64,000 nucleotides of DNA. Source: Flavobacterium potami. GTDB lineage: Bacteria > Bacteroidota > Bacteroidia > Flavobacteriales > Flavobacteriaceae. Numbering within the stretch: the first letter of the stretch is position 1; each line of letters starts with the position of its first letter. Position numbers and translations under genes: made by a program. Below the pieces are notes generated by a model. The model saw nothing but the letters and a program-made list of their open reading frames with translations, was not told the DNA's origin and did no database searches. This document shows, in pieces, positions 45,948 through 56,958 of this stretch. The stretch is from contig NZ_JAINUY010000001.1 in the NCBI RefSeq assembly GCF_020026915.1, positions 806,001 to 870,000 of the forward strand, given 5' to 3'.

Positions 45948-48128
45948 TTACTTTTTAATAAACTTTGCTGCCCCTATTTTCTTGTTTTCTTTTAAAAAAA
46001 CGATATAATAAATCCCTTCTGAAAGTGAACTCACATTAATTCTAGCACTACTAAGGATTTCTTTTTTTACTAATTTCCCAGCACCATCATATATCATTGC
46101 AGTCGAGTTTGATTCGTTTGCATACGTATTTTTGATTGTTAGGGTGTCAATAACTGGATTAGGATAAATTGTTATTGTATTGTCGTTTTCGAAAGTTTTT
46201 GGATCTACTGATAACAGATTAGTACTAAAATTATATACTTGTAATGCTACTGAACTCACATGACCACCTGTGTCAGGTAATTGTACTGCTATTTGATTAT
46301 TTGCAGTAACAAGATTATAAGGCACTGGAATTTCTAGAACGCCAAAAAATCGATCTCTTTCTGCTTGGTCATAACCGCGGAAGTTAGTTGGCACAGGGAT
46401 AATAGTATTGTTCACTTTGACAATCGGACTTAAAGATTGTCCATGATCTCTTCCTAAACCAATTCTTAATACGGCATCTCCATAAGTGCTTTTCTGAACG
46501 CCATTTACACTAAAATTAATAGGCTGATTTGCGCTAATAGGTTGCAAATAGGTCGTTGCAAAATATTTAGTTTCGTCGCAAGTTTCATTAATTGTTATGG
46601 CATTGGCAAAGGTATACTCTAAAATAATAGTTGATTCGGCACCTAGTGTAACTGATGTTAGTGGTGATGGCACAGTACTTTCTTCTAGTGTAGCGAAGTT
46701 ATTTATAAGAGTTAATTGTTTTTTGTTAATGCTTGTAATGGCAGTATTGTTGATGTTAAAAAGGTTTAAGTTTACTTTAGTTGCTTGGAAGTTTAAATTG
46801 TTTAGAATCACATAAGCCTTATTACCATCGATATAGGTATTGGTTAAAACATCTAAATTATCCGTCTTACTATATACTCGTGTACCTTTAACATTTTTCC
46901 ATAATTGATAAAATTTTACCAAGTCCGTATAAACCCATTGTCCGGTATAACTCGCTGGTTCATTTGCTTTTCGCATCAAACGATGAGAATATGGAACTCC
47001 ATTATACATTCCCCATTCCGCTTTGGTAACTACAAATGGAATAGCAAAATCAATAGTATTGGGTCTTTCAAGAAAAGCCATTAATTGGGAATTCATGGCT
47101 TTTAAAATCAACCAATCTCTATAAGAACTCCATTGACTGTTATTGTAATCATGAGTTTGAGCTCCGTATTCTGAGATTACATAGGGTTTAGTAACACCAA
47201 ATTTCATTACGCTATACTGGTCCATCATATCAAAAGTAGCCTCAATATTGCTCCCGGAACGCAATTGTTTTTTTCCGTTATTGATCGATGAAAAATCATA
47301 AAGGTGTAAAGACCAAAAATCCATTTTGCTTCCGGCAACGTCCATAAATAATTTATCGCGATTGTTCCAACGCTGAAAATTTCCTACTTCAAATTCAGGA
47401 AAGGCATTGGTGTAACCCCCGATTTTAGCGTTTGGGACCTGTACTCTAATGGCATCAGCAACACCATTATGAAAGTCGGCTATATCTTTTATCGATTTAG
47501 TGTATTCTTTTAATCCTCCTAAAAGGTCATAATCAGGTTCGTTTATTACTTCAACATAAGTGGGTTTCTTTTGCCCTGTAATTCCATCACCACTAAATGC
47601 GTTGATGTAACGCCCCATATATTCACCCGTTGCAGTGGCATTGGCTAAATACCAGCCAGAATTAGTGGGTTGATGATCTGTTCCAGTCCAAAACGGATGC
47701 AATTGAGCACATAAAACTAAACTCTTTCTATTTTCGTATTGATGAAGGTTGGTTTTTTGGGCATATTGACTTTTACTGTAATTTCCTAGAGAAGTGATTT
47801 GAGTAGGATTCGCAAAACCAGGTCTGGCAGGATCTTGATTTAATTGATTTTTTAATACATAAGTAATTCCTCCTGTATCTCTTCCTAGGTACACATCTAG
47901 GCCATTTAAAAATTCATTTCTTAAATCGGGCGAAACATTATCGCCATCCCATTCAGTTTCTGTTTGATTGGCATGCGTTGTTATGAATTTTGAACGATCA
48001 AAAGTAGAGATGCCTCCTACGGAATGTTTCACGTTAAGTTTTAGATTTACATTTACTTGCGCATAAGTAGGAAAGGCACACGCTAGTAGTATGGCGTAAC
48101 GAAACACTATTCGTTTGTTTCTTTTCAT
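45948..48128 (-). CDS. GH86 beta-agarase/beta-porphyranase with T9SS tail
   Basis: A 726-residue secreted endo-enzyme. A signal peptide is followed by a (beta/alpha)8-type domain with VINEPDYD (E197, acid/base) and VISEYGAQ (E320, nucleophile), the GH86 signatures, and then beta-sandwich regions. The last ~80 residues are a T9SS type A domain (ITIYPNPVIDTLTI, then GIYYIVFLKENKK). It would cut agarose or porphyran at the cell surface or outside. Agar and porphyran specificity cannot be told apart by eye. Confidence 0.87.
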   Translation of the reverse strand: MKRNKRIVFRYAILLACAFPTYAQVNVNLKLNVKHSVGGISTFDRSKFITTHANQTETEWDGDNVSPDLRNEFLNGLDVYLGRDTGGITYVLKNQLNQDPARPGFANPTQITSLGNYSKSQYAQKTNLHQYENRKSLVLCAQLHPFWTGTDHQPTNSGWYLANATATGEYMGRYINAFSGDGITGQKKPTYVEVINEPDYDLLGGLKEYTKSIKDIADFHNGVADAIRVQVPNAKIGGYTNAFPEFEVGNFQRWNNRDKLFMDVAGSKMDFWSLHLYDFSSINNGKKQLRSGSNIEATFDMMDQYSVMKFGVTKPYVISEYGAQTHDYNNSQWSSYRDWLILKAMNSQLMAFLERPNTIDFAIPFVVTKAEWGMYNGVPYSHRLMRKANEPASYTGQWVYTDLVKFYQLWKNVKGTRVYSKTDNLDVLTNTYIDGNKAYVILNNLNFQATKVNLNLFNINNTAITSINKKQLTLINNFATLEESTVPSPLTSVTLGAESTIILEYTFANAITINETCDETKYFATTYLQPISANQPINFSVNGVQKSTYGDAVLRIGLGRDHGQSLSPIVKVNNTIIPVPTNFRGYDQAERDRFFGVLEIPVPYNLVTANNQIAVQLPDTGGHVSSVALQVYNFSTNLLSVDPKTFENDNTITIYPNPVIDTLTIKNTYANESNSTAMIYDGAGKLVKKEILSSARINVSSLSEGIYYIVFLKENKKIGAAKFIKK

Positions 48129-48246
48129 GGTATTTTGAGAGTATAAAAATAGCTTGTATTAGAAAGTCTGTTTGAAAGCAAGGGCAGTAAATAGGTAAAT
48201 TATTTACTGCCCCTTGCACTTATTTGTTTAAAATTATCATTACTAG

Positions 48247-49827
48247 TTACGGTCTTAATTTAGCTTCACTAACAGTAATGTCATCGATATAGAATTTTAA
48301 AGCAGAGGAGTTACCTTGGTTGTCACTTCTAAGCATAAAACTATAATCAGCAGTTGTATTGATTTTTACTAGTGCAGAACTGTAAACCCATTTTCCAACT
48401 GCAAAATCTGCTGAGAATCCAGGGTTTGGACCTATTCCCCAGTCTGTATTTGGAGTAAAGTATAATCTTAGATCAGGAACAGAGGCTTTGTCACCTAAGC
48501 TTTCTACATAAACCCATGATCCCATAGAATAGGTTTTGCCAGCAGTAAGTCTAAAAGTTCCTTTATCGCCACCATGATTATAACCTAAAATCATACCGCC
48601 ACGAGCATCTATTTGAACGGACAAGCTTTTTTTGCCGCCATGTGCTTTTGTACTTGTAACCGCCGATGTAAATTTGTTCCACGGAGCTCCCCAGCCAAGA
48701 TATACCCAGTCAGCACTAGTTGAAGTTTCAAAACCATAATCAAAAGTAGTTGAAGCTAAAATATTAACGGATTTGAAAGATACAGCAACATCTGTAAATG
48801 AACTAGCAAAAACAGCATCTGCAGTGGTTAACGATCCTTTTGTGTATGATACAGTAATAATGTCGTCGTTGTACAAGGTTTGCCCAGCTAATTTTAAAAG
48901 AACAATATTACCTTCAGTTGGGCTTATTGTCGCACTAGAAATAGTTACAGGTAGCGTAGCACCAGATTTGTTTTTTAATGTAACAGAAAAATCAGATGCT
49001 TTTAATGTTTCAGCATTCATTTCTCTACTGTAATTCAGAGCTATATTTCCTTGATCGTCTATTACTTGAGCGTCATCCATGGTAACTGGGTCAGTCGATG
49101 GAATTACGTTGATAAAATCTTTAAGCATTACTGTTGCTTCACCAAATGGGCGAGGGGTATTGGCTTTGATAGTAAATCCAAATGTTCCTAGTTTTTTATA
49201 TCTTACATCTACTGTTTTAGTATCAGTTGTTGATGTCGCAGGATCTCCTCCGTCGATAGTCCAAAGATAGGCTTCTGGTTCCCCTTCAGTAATCAAAGTA
49301 TATCTAATCGTTCTTCCTGCTAGTACTTCATTTTTTGCACCATTAACTACATTTAGTTCTGCTCCTAAAGTACCGTCTGTATTTAAATAATTTGCTTTAA
49401 CAACAATGCTTATTGGAGCTAAAACGGTTACTACTATCGTAGTATCTAATGCTTTGGCAACAGGATTTGTGCTTCCTGTAGTATAAGCTTCTCCTTTAAA
49501 AACTTGATGTAATTTTACTTCATGTTTTCCAACAACGTTAAATATAGCTTTAACATTCTGTTCCGTTGAAGTAACGTCATTGTCAGAATCTACAATGTCA
49601 ACAACGCCTTCTGGAAAAGTCCAAAGTCTTGACTCAACCCCCGCTGAAATATCTCCAAAGGTTTCGTGGCTACCTACCCTAATTTTATTTCCATAGTCCA
49701 TTTGTGAACTAACAATAATTCTGCTGTTGGCCGCATTCAAATCGATAGAATCATAAATGTCACTACATGAATATAACCCTATTGCAACAAGAAATAGTGC
49801 AATTACTATTTTAAGTTTTGTTTTCAT
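48247..49827 (-). CDS. Surface glycan-binding lipoprotein (SusE-position)
   Basis: A 526-residue lipoprotein (signal LFLVAIGLYSC). It has PKD/Ig-like beta domains in the first ~350 residues and a C-terminal CBM4/9-like jelly-roll (TFDYGFETSTSADWVYLGWGAPWNKF to the DDITVSEAKLRP end). It directly follows susD, the usual place of a surface glycan-binding protein. It probably holds the galactan for the GH86 and GH16 enzymes. Confidence 0.82.
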   Translation of the reverse strand: MKTKLKIVIALFLVAIGLYSCSDIYDSIDLNAANSRIIVSSQMDYGNKIRVGSHETFGDISAGVESRLWTFPEGVVDIVDSDNDVTSTEQNVKAIFNVVGKHEVKLHQVFKGEAYTTGSTNPVAKALDTTIVVTVLAPISIVVKANYLNTDGTLGAELNVVNGAKNEVLAGRTIRYTLITEGEPEAYLWTIDGGDPATSTTDTKTVDVRYKKLGTFGFTIKANTPRPFGEATVMLKDFINVIPSTDPVTMDDAQVIDDQGNIALNYSREMNAETLKASDFSVTLKNKSGATLPVTISSATISPTEGNIVLLKLAGQTLYNDDIITVSYTKGSLTTADAVFASSFTDVAVSFKSVNILASTTFDYGFETSTSADWVYLGWGAPWNKFTSAVTSTKAHGGKKSLSVQIDARGGMILGYNHGGDKGTFRLTAGKTYSMGSWVYVESLGDKASVPDLRLYFTPNTDWGIGPNPGFSADFAVGKWVYSSALVKINTTADYSFMLRSDNQGNSSALKFYIDDITVSEAKLRP

Positions 49828-49846
49828 AATTTAAGTGGTATTGAAA

Positions 49847-51577
49847 TTAGTTGTTTAATTGACTATTTGTTTGTCTCTCAACCGATGGTATAGGGAAATA
49901 ATCATTTTTAGCTGGAGTATAAGTTACAGCAGCATTCTTGAAATCATCCCTGATTCTTTCTATAATATACAATGGTGCTTTGTTAGCTATAGTTGTAAAA
50001 TTTTTCACTCTCCAATTTTCATCTGCAAGTAATTCAGTGAAAACAGATTTTGCAATTCCCCATCGTACTAAGTCTTTCCATCTATGACCTTCAAAAGCCA
50101 ATTCAAGCGGTCTTTCTACTCTATGAATATGTGTTAAAACATTTTCTTTTGTAGGAGGTACTAAAGGTTGATTACCATGTACTTCTTTGCTTATATGTAA
50201 TTGTGGAAACGTATTACTATTTGTTGCTAAATATTGTTTTAATGTAATTACACCCGCACGAGTTCTAACAAAATCAATATACTTAATAGCTTCATTTACA
50301 TCGCCAGTGCTGTTAAGAACTGCTTCAGCATACATTAAATAAATATCTGCCAATCTAATTTGCCTGCAGTTAATTCCGCTTCTAGAGTTTCCGTCCTCGT
50401 TAGCCAAATGATACCAGTTAGTATATTTCTTAACATAGGCACTTTGACCATAACCCCAACCTTTTAATTCAGCTACATTTCTTAAATAATATTGTCCTTC
50501 AAGATTTTTTGGGGCAATAGTAGCAGTAAGACGTTTAGACTGTAAATTAGTAGTGTTTATTGGATTTGTGACATCTACCGCATCATTAATGTATAATTCG
50601 TGTAAGAAATAAGAAGGCAATATCGTATTAAATCCACCATAATTTAATTGCGCTAGCCCTACAGCTAAATTTGAAGCTTCTGCTCCAGCTGCATAAGGTG
50701 TGTCGTCAACATTACTTCCGTTAGCACCTGGATTTTCAGTTGCACTATAGGCAACTTCAAGAATTGACTCACTATTAAATTCGTGCTCTTCATCAAAATT
50801 ATCCATGATATTCGCAGTCAGGCTATAAACACCTGAATCAATTACACTTTTAAATTCAGTCGCAGCTGGTCCCCATTGTTTGTCAAATAAATATACTTTT
50901 CCAAGTATAGAAGTAGCGGTACCCCAAGTAACTCTACCTAAGTCTTTACCAGACCATGTTTCTGGCAGATTGGCTTTAGCAAATTCCAAATCAGGAATGA
51001 TAATTTGGCTATTAACCTCTGCGATTGAGCTAAATTTTACATTAAAATCTGCTTTTGTTTGCGGAACTTCTGTATGAATAACAGCTCCTCCATAAGTATT
51101 AGCTACTAAGAAATAGAAGAAAGCTCTTAAGGTACGGGCTTGGCCTTCAATACTTTCTTTTTCACCGGCAGCAAAAATACTTGGGTCAGCAGATTGAATT
51201 TTTTCTATTACTTGATTGGCTCTAAATATTCCAGTGTACAAATTTGCCCATTTGTTAGTAACCGCTTCACTGGCATCGTTAAAAGTGAAATTTCTGTAAG
51301 CATAGGGTCTGTACCAAGATTCAGTACCCCCTAAGTCTGCCATAATTTCATCTTCAATTAGGCCATTACCGCTTATTGATTGAAATTGTAAAGCCCCATA
51401 AACTGTAGTTAAGGCTGACTGAAAATCTTTTGTAGTTTTCCAAAAAGTTTGATTTGTAATTGTATTTGGATTTACCTGAGTCAAAAAATCCTCATCATTA
51501 CAACCTGAAGTAAGTAAAACAGTGCATATCGCTAATGATGCTAGTTTTACTTTTATATTTATTTTTCTATGTATCAT
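49847..51577 (-). CDS. SusD/RagB-like lipoprotein (galactan locus)
   Basis: A 576-residue lipoprotein (signal LASLAICTVLLTSGC) with SusD-type helical repeats and the C-terminal RVERPLELAFEGHRWKDLVRWG block. It lies 20 bp after susC and 20 bp before the glycan-binding lipoprotein gene, in one operon. Confidence 0.93.
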   Translation of the reverse strand: MIHRKINIKVKLASLAICTVLLTSGCNDEDFLTQVNPNTITNQTFWKTTKDFQSALTTVYGALQFQSISGNGLIEDEIMADLGGTESWYRPYAYRNFTFNDASEAVTNKWANLYTGIFRANQVIEKIQSADPSIFAAGEKESIEGQARTLRAFFYFLVANTYGGAVIHTEVPQTKADFNVKFSSIAEVNSQIIIPDLEFAKANLPETWSGKDLGRVTWGTATSILGKVYLFDKQWGPAATEFKSVIDSGVYSLTANIMDNFDEEHEFNSESILEVAYSATENPGANGSNVDDTPYAAGAEASNLAVGLAQLNYGGFNTILPSYFLHELYINDAVDVTNPINTTNLQSKRLTATIAPKNLEGQYYLRNVAELKGWGYGQSAYVKKYTNWYHLANEDGNSRSGINCRQIRLADIYLMYAEAVLNSTGDVNEAIKYIDFVRTRAGVITLKQYLATNSNTFPQLHISKEVHGNQPLVPPTKENVLTHIHRVERPLELAFEGHRWKDLVRWGIAKSVFTELLADENWRVKNFTTIANKAPLYIIERIRDDFKNAAVTYTPAKNDYFPIPSVERQTNSQLNN

Positions 51578-51597
51578 TTTAATTTAATTTTAAGTTG

Positions 51598-54500
51598 TTA
51601 AAATTTAACCTGTAAACCAAGCACAAATCTTCTCGAAACAGGATAACTACCGCTATCTACACCACGTGTACTGATTCCATTTCCACCAACTTCAGGATCG
51701 TAACCAGTATATTTTGTAAAAGTGAAAGGGTTCATACCTGTAACATACAATCTTATTTTACTTATTCCGTACTGAGTCATAAGCAATTCAGGTAATGAAT
51801 AACCTAAAGTTAAATTACGAATTCTGAAGTAGGTACCATCTTCTAACCAATAATCAGAACTTGCTCTAACGTTATTGTGATAAGCATTTCCTCTGTCTGA
51901 AGGCACATCAGAAGTAGGGTTCTCAGGAGACCACATAGAATATTGGTCTAAATGTCTCCCTTGTGTGTATGCAAAATATCTTGAACCATTGAATAATTTA
52001 GCTCCGTAAGAAAAATAAGTCTGAATTCCAAAATCGAAACTTTTGTACGTTAGATCTAAATTCAACCCTGATTCAAATTTTGCCTGACCAGAACCCGCAT
52101 ATACACGGTCATCGTCAGTGATTTTATTGTCACCATTTTGATCAATGTAGCGCATATCACCCAAAATTGCACTTGGTTCTATTTTTTTGTACTCAAGTAA
52201 AGTTGCGTCGTCTTTTATAACACCTGCATTTTCTAGTAAAAAGTAAGCGCCAGCTTCATGACCTACTGCAAAGAATGTAGTAAAATCTACAGCATTCCCT
52301 AATGAATTGGTAGGACGTCCGTTACCATAACCTCTTTCAATGCCATCAAGGTTAGTTATTTCATTTACGTTTTTAGTAAAAGTTCCAGAAATATTATATT
52401 TGAGACCATTTCCCATTTGGTTTTTATAGCTCATTGCTAGCTCAATACCTTTGTTAGTCATATTTCCAGCATTGACAATGATTGGGCTATACACATCGAC
52501 TGCGTTGGGATTGTACGTACCACCAGACGCAGGAGTTTGCTGAGGCAATAACATATCTTTTTTGTCATTCTTGTAGATATCAGCAGTAAAAGTTAACTTG
52601 TTTTGAAACATAGCTAAATCCAATCCAATATTATTTGAAATACTTGTTTCCCATTTTACATCTGGATTAGAGAAACGTCTTTGTATAGCTCCATTTGCTA
52701 ATGACTGATCTGAACCAAATAAGTAATTTACACCTGACTCAATTTGACCCGCATACGTATATGGAGGGATACTTTGGTTACCTAACTGAGCATAACTTGC
52801 CCTTAATTTTAAGCTGTTTACTACTTTGTTGATAGCACCATCCTTGAAAAATTTTTCTTCAGATATATTCCAACCAGCAGAAACACCCGGGAAAGTACCG
52901 TACCTGTTATCAGGTCCAAAGTTTGAGGAACCATCTCGTCTAATACTAGCTGATATTAAATAACGATCATTGTAGTTATATTGTACTCTACCTAATAAAC
53001 CACTAATGCTATTTGTGTAATCATAACTTGTTGGTTTTGTTCCTGCCTGACCTGAACCTAAAGAAGGCGTTTCATTGCTTAATAAACCAATTACACCTAC
53101 ACCAACTTGTTTCGAATTGTATTCTTCGCGTGAGGCTACTCCAGTAAAGTTCAAAGAATGTTTACCTAAATTTAATTTATAATCCAGGATGTTTTCTATA
53201 GTAGATCTGTCTGTAAAAGTGTAATCTTCGTTCAATAATGCATCCGCTCTTGAGGCAGTTGCATTATATGAGCCATCAAGACCATATACCAATACTTGTG
53301 GACGGAAAAAAGACCTTCTATAATCCCAATTACTTTTACCTATATTTAATTTATAGGTTAAGTTTTTTACTATTTCATATTGTAAATTAACGGCAATATT
53401 GCTTGATGTAACTTTTCTTTTGTCAACATTTTGTAATTCTCTTGCCAAATAGCCATAATAAATAGCATTTTCTACAGGATAATCAACACTAGACCCGGAT
53501 CCCTGTACATCGCTTAATGGAATTTGCCATGGTCTTTGTCCAATAGCATATTCATATAAAGACCATGGTTCTTGCGTTCTATTTTCTACAGTCATCCCCA
53601 TACTTACAAACGCTTTGAATTTACCTTTTGTAAATTGACCATTAATGCGGTTACTTAATCTATCAAAATCAGAGTTAATTAAAACTCCTTCTTGGTTATA
53701 ATAATTTGAATTAAAATTCAATGTTAAATCCTGTGTTCCACCAGAAACACCTAGTCCGTAATTAGTAATTAAAGCATTGTTGTTTTGTACGTCGCCAACG
53801 TAGTCACTATCATAGTCTAAAAGTTCTGGTGTTGTAATAAAAAAAGTTGGTAACTGGCTAGACAACATTGCCTTTGTTGTATAATCCTCAAACAATTGCT
53901 GCTGAGTATTCATTAAAGGTGTACCTGAAGTAATATTTTGGATACCCGAATAAGCATTGAAATCTATACTAATTTTTCCCTTTTTACCTCTTTTAGTAGT
54001 AATCAAGATAACACCATTTGAGGCTCTAGTACCATAAACGGAGGCAGCAGCACCATCTTTTAATACGTCTAATGATTCAATTTGATCAGGTGAGATATTT
54101 GGGTTGCTTTGATAAGGAATTCCATCCACTACATACAATGGTTCTAATGAACCTGTCAATGAACCAACTCCTCTAATTTGGATATTAGTTGCTTCACCAG
54201 GACGCCCACTAGCAGCCTGAACGTTAACCCCAGCAATTTGGCCTTGTAATGATTCTCCAACATCTGCTACTGGAGCTTTCGCAATAAGGTCTGCCTTTAC
54301 GGTAGCAACAGCACCTGTAACCTCTTTTTTCTTTTGAGTTCCATAACCTACGACCACAACTTCATTTAAAATTTGCGTATCAGGCTGCATCTGAATGTCT
54401 AACTTTTTAGTAGTGCCAACAGTTCTTGTGAGTGTTCTGTATCCCATAAATGAGAAAACTAAGGTTTGTTTTTCACTCACCTCCATTTCATAGCTTCCAT

Positions 54501-54687
54501 CCATATCTGTAGAGGTACTAGTTGTAGATCCCTGGATTTTAATTGTTACCCCTGGTATTGGTAGCCCACTTTCATCTTTTACTTTTCCAGTAAGTTTGTT
54601 TTGTGCACTCACATCGAATGCACAAAGAAACAAGAGAAAAAACATTATAAGGAATGTCTTTTTCCAAAAGTTATACTCTTTTTTCAT
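51598..54687 (-). CDS. SusC/RagA-like TonB-dependent receptor (galactan locus)
   Basis: A 1029-residue outer-membrane transporter. The N-terminal signal is followed by a carboxypeptidase-D-like regulatory domain (LTGKVKDESGLPIPGVTIKI), the EVVVVGYGTQKKKEVTGAV TonB/plug start, LYVVDGIPYQ and SLDVLKDGAAASVYGTRASNGVILITTKRG, and a beta-barrel ending in a Phe (QVKF). It would import agar or porphyran oligosaccharides. A 25-T tract lies 33 bp before its start. Confidence 0.94.
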   Translation of the reverse strand: MKKEYNFWKKTFLIMFFLLFLCAFDVSAQNKLTGKVKDESGLPIPGVTIKIQGSTTSTSTDMDGSYEMEVSEKQTLVFSFMGYRTLTRTVGTTKKLDIQMQPDTQILNEVVVVGYGTQKKKEVTGAVATVKADLIAKAPVADVGESLQGQIAGVNVQAASGRPGEATNIQIRGVGSLTGSLEPLYVVDGIPYQSNPNISPDQIESLDVLKDGAAASVYGTRASNGVILITTKRGKKGKISIDFNAYSGIQNITSGTPLMNTQQQLFEDYTTKAMLSSQLPTFFITTPELLDYDSDYVGDVQNNNALITNYGLGVSGGTQDLTLNFNSNYYNQEGVLINSDFDRLSNRINGQFTKGKFKAFVSMGMTVENRTQEPWSLYEYAIGQRPWQIPLSDVQGSGSSVDYPVENAIYYGYLARELQNVDKRKVTSSNIAVNLQYEIVKNLTYKLNIGKSNWDYRRSFFRPQVLVYGLDGSYNATASRADALLNEDYTFTDRSTIENILDYKLNLGKHSLNFTGVASREEYNSKQVGVGVIGLLSNETPSLGSGQAGTKPTSYDYTNSISGLLGRVQYNYNDRYLISASIRRDGSSNFGPDNRYGTFPGVSAGWNISEEKFFKDGAINKVVNSLKLRASYAQLGNQSIPPYTYAGQIESGVNYLFGSDQSLANGAIQRRFSNPDVKWETSISNNIGLDLAMFQNKLTFTADIYKNDKKDMLLPQQTPASGGTYNPNAVDVYSPIIVNAGNMTNKGIELAMSYKNQMGNGLKYNISGTFTKNVNEITNLDGIERGYGNGRPTNSLGNAVDFTTFFAVGHEAGAYFLLENAGVIKDDATLLEYKKIEPSAILGDMRYIDQNGDNKITDDDRVYAGSGQAKFESGLNLDLTYKSFDFGIQTYFSYGAKLFNGSRYFAYTQGRHLDQYSMWSPENPTSDVPSDRGNAYHNNVRASSDYWLEDGTYFRIRNLTLGYSLPELLMTQYGISKIRLYVTGMNPFTFTKYTGYDPEVGGNGISTRGVDSGSYPVSRRFVLGLQVKF

Positions 54688-54720
54688 AAAGTTTTGGTAG
54701 TTAAATTAATTGACGGTTAG

Positions 54721-54745
54721 TTTTTTTTTTTTTTTTTTTTTTTTT
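54721..54745 (-). repeat. 25-base homopolymer in the susC leader
   Basis: Twenty-five Ts on the plus strand (A-run in the susC mRNA leader), 33 bp before the ATG. Such tracts slip during replication, so the length may vary and change leader or promoter spacing. It may also be a read-length artefact. Confidence 0.9.
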
Positions 54746-54835
54746 GATAATGAAATTTTAGTCCGGATTTTTTATTGATTTCGTATTTTATCGATTGCTA
54801 AATTACTTAAATGACATTATCAATGGTTTTTTTTA

Positions 54836-54914
54836 AACTAGATATAAACTGAACAGACATGCATTTTTTTTAGTAAAATAAGGCGTTTAACAACTGAACT
54901 AACTAAACTAGACA
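54836..54914 (+). promoter_or_regulatory. Shared galactan-locus operator motif before susC
   Basis: AACTAGATATAAACTGAACA at 54836-54855 and a half-copy TAAACTAGACA at 54904-54914, about 150-220 bp upstream of susC. The first is identical in 19 of 20 positions to the complement of 57092-57111 upstream of the GH2 gene. The rest of the 588-bp region (54688-55275) shows no gene or RNA. Confidence 0.62.
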
Positions 54915-55275
54915 CAACTATATCTTGACAAAACTCAATTTTTGATAAAATACTGCTTATATAGTACTATTTTGTCTGGATTTTTTCAGTTAAAGAATAA
55001 CTAAAAATAAACTCGTAAAATTAAATTTGGTTTTTATATAAATCTTTGATGAATTCAGGTTAATTTTCAGAATTGAGGTTGTTTTATAGTTATTAGTATT
55101 AAGTTTATATGCGTTTTGCAGTTGATTTTGGATTTTATTTTTATGCCAAGATTCTGCGTTAGATTATTTCCTCATATAGTTGACGCACATTAAAAAGATT
55201 TTAATTGCTAAAAGGTAAAAAGACAGTATATATCAGTTTAATTTGGATTATTTGTCTCCTATTGTGTAGTATGGA

Positions 55276-56958
55276 TTAAAGTGAAGCAATAAAATCGGCT
55301 AAATTTTCATTTCTATCCAGCTTAAACTTTTTGCGTAAACGGTATCTTGAGGTGTGTACGCTTTCGAAAGAGATACCTAATAGAGAGGACATATCCTTGC
55401 TGGAAAAATTAAGCTTTACCAAAGCACATATTTTGAGATCAGTTTGCCCCAGATCTGGATATTTCTCTTTAAGGTTTTTATAAAAACTTTGGTTCACGGC
55501 AGTAAATCGGGCTTCGAATTCTTTCCAGTTACTTGCAGAAGAACCTTGAATAGTTTTTAGCATATTGTTTATAGAGGTGCTGTCAATATTCTCTTTGTTT
55601 TCGGTAATGCTTTTCTTTAGTTTTTCTATAAATTCCTCTTTTTCAATTAGCTGTAAGGCAGATGACGTGAGTTCCTTATTTTTTAATTCTAAAATCTCAC
55701 TATTTTTTATCAGCTCTAACTCCTGTTTTTTTGCTAATAATTCTTTTTCGGCAAGATGCTTTCTGCGAATGTTTTTAAACAGCTGATGCCCGTAGATTAT
55801 TAAAAATAGAATTACAATTATCATGATTGTCGATTTGAGAAACCAAATATTTTCTTCGCTTTCCAGTTCTTTTATATGCTGTTCTTTTAATAGTTCTTTT
55901 TCCTTTTGCTTTTGAATGCGGTATTTGTCATTTATTTCAAATAAGTGCTGATTGTTCTTGCTTTTTCGGCCAAATATTTTATTATTCAATGTCATAGCTT
56001 CATTTGCATGAAAATAAGCAAGTTTGTACTTGTTGCTTTTAGAGTAAACTGTGGCCAGAGCAGTATGATCCATTAATTTATAATTCGCATGGCTTTTGTA
56101 TATTTTGGATAAGGCTAATGATTTTTCTAAATAAATTTCGCTCTGAGTATAATCTCCTTTCATTTTATATACATTTCCTAATAAAGAATTGATAATAATA
56201 AGGTAGGATTTGTCGTTTTTTTCAAAATAATTTTTTGCCTCTAGTAATTTTGAAATAGCGGCATCAAACTTTTTATCAGTAGCGGCAAGAAAACCAGCTT
56301 CGGCCTCGATATAGCCATTGTTGGCTTTGTTTTTTGTTTTTTGTTTGGAGATATAGCAGCTATCAAGGTAAATTTTGGCCATTTTGTAATTCCCATTTAC
56401 ACGATAAAAATTTACTAATGCAAAATAATCGCTCACAATGTATCCGTTATCCATTTCATTTGCAGCAACGAGTTTTTCTTTTAATTTATGAGAAAGGGTA
56501 AAATATTTTAAGGCTTCATCATCCCGTTGGTAAAAACTATAAAGCCAGCCCAAAGCATGGTATATAGTGGCTTTGGAGAAATCGTCTTTAGATTGGTCAG
56601 CAAGTAATAATGCTTTCCAGTACAAATCGTAGGAATTTCCATAATCGACACTATGTCCGTATAAATCGGCAAGTTCGCTTATGCTGTGTATTAAGTTGAA
56701 AGTGTCTTTTTCTATCTTATATTTTTCAATACTTTTTTTGTAATAATAAATGGCTTTTTTCGAGTCAATATATTTTATGGCTTTGGCTTTTCGGAGGTAC
56801 TCATTTTCTTTATATGTTTTCTGGGCGGTTGTCGAAAATGAAAAAAAGAGTACAATAAGTAGAGTAAAATACTTTTTTAAATTCAAAGAATGAATGAATT
56901 CAAATTTCTTTGGTTTTTTTCTTTTTACGGGTGCTTGTCGGTTAAATAGGAATTTCAT
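55276..56958 (-). CDS. TPR/LuxR-type membrane regulator of the galactan locus
   Basis: A 560-residue one-component regulator. A signal-like segment (YFTLLIVLFFSFSTTAQ, about 30-46) is followed by ~290 residues of tetratricopeptide-like repeats (predicted periplasmic), a membrane segment near 375-393 (IMIIVILFLIIYGHQLF), a coiled-coil part and a C-terminal LuxR-like HTH (LGQTDLKICALVKLNFSSKDMSSLLGISFESVHTSRYRL). It sits between the two operons that share the 20-bp motif and is their likely regulator. Confidence 0.83.
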   Translation of the reverse strand: MKFLFNRQAPVKRKKPKKFEFIHSLNLKKYFTLLIVLFFSFSTTAQKTYKENEYLRKAKAIKYIDSKKAIYYYKKSIEKYKIEKDTFNLIHSISELADLYGHSVDYGNSYDLYWKALLLADQSKDDFSKATIYHALGWLYSFYQRDDEALKYFTLSHKLKEKLVAANEMDNGYIVSDYFALVNFYRVNGNYKMAKIYLDSCYISKQKTKNKANNGYIEAEAGFLAATDKKFDAAISKLLEAKNYFEKNDKSYLIIINSLLGNVYKMKGDYTQSEIYLEKSLALSKIYKSHANYKLMDHTALATVYSKSNKYKLAYFHANEAMTLNNKIFGRKSKNNQHLFEINDKYRIQKQKEKELLKEQHIKELESEENIWFLKSTIMIIVILFLIIYGHQLFKNIRRKHLAEKELLAKKQELELIKNSEILELKNKELTSSALQLIEKEEFIEKLKKSITENKENIDSTSINNMLKTIQGSSASNWKEFEARFTAVNQSFYKNLKEKYPDLGQTDLKICALVKLNFSSKDMSSLLGISFESVHTSRYRLRKKFKLDRNENLADFIASL

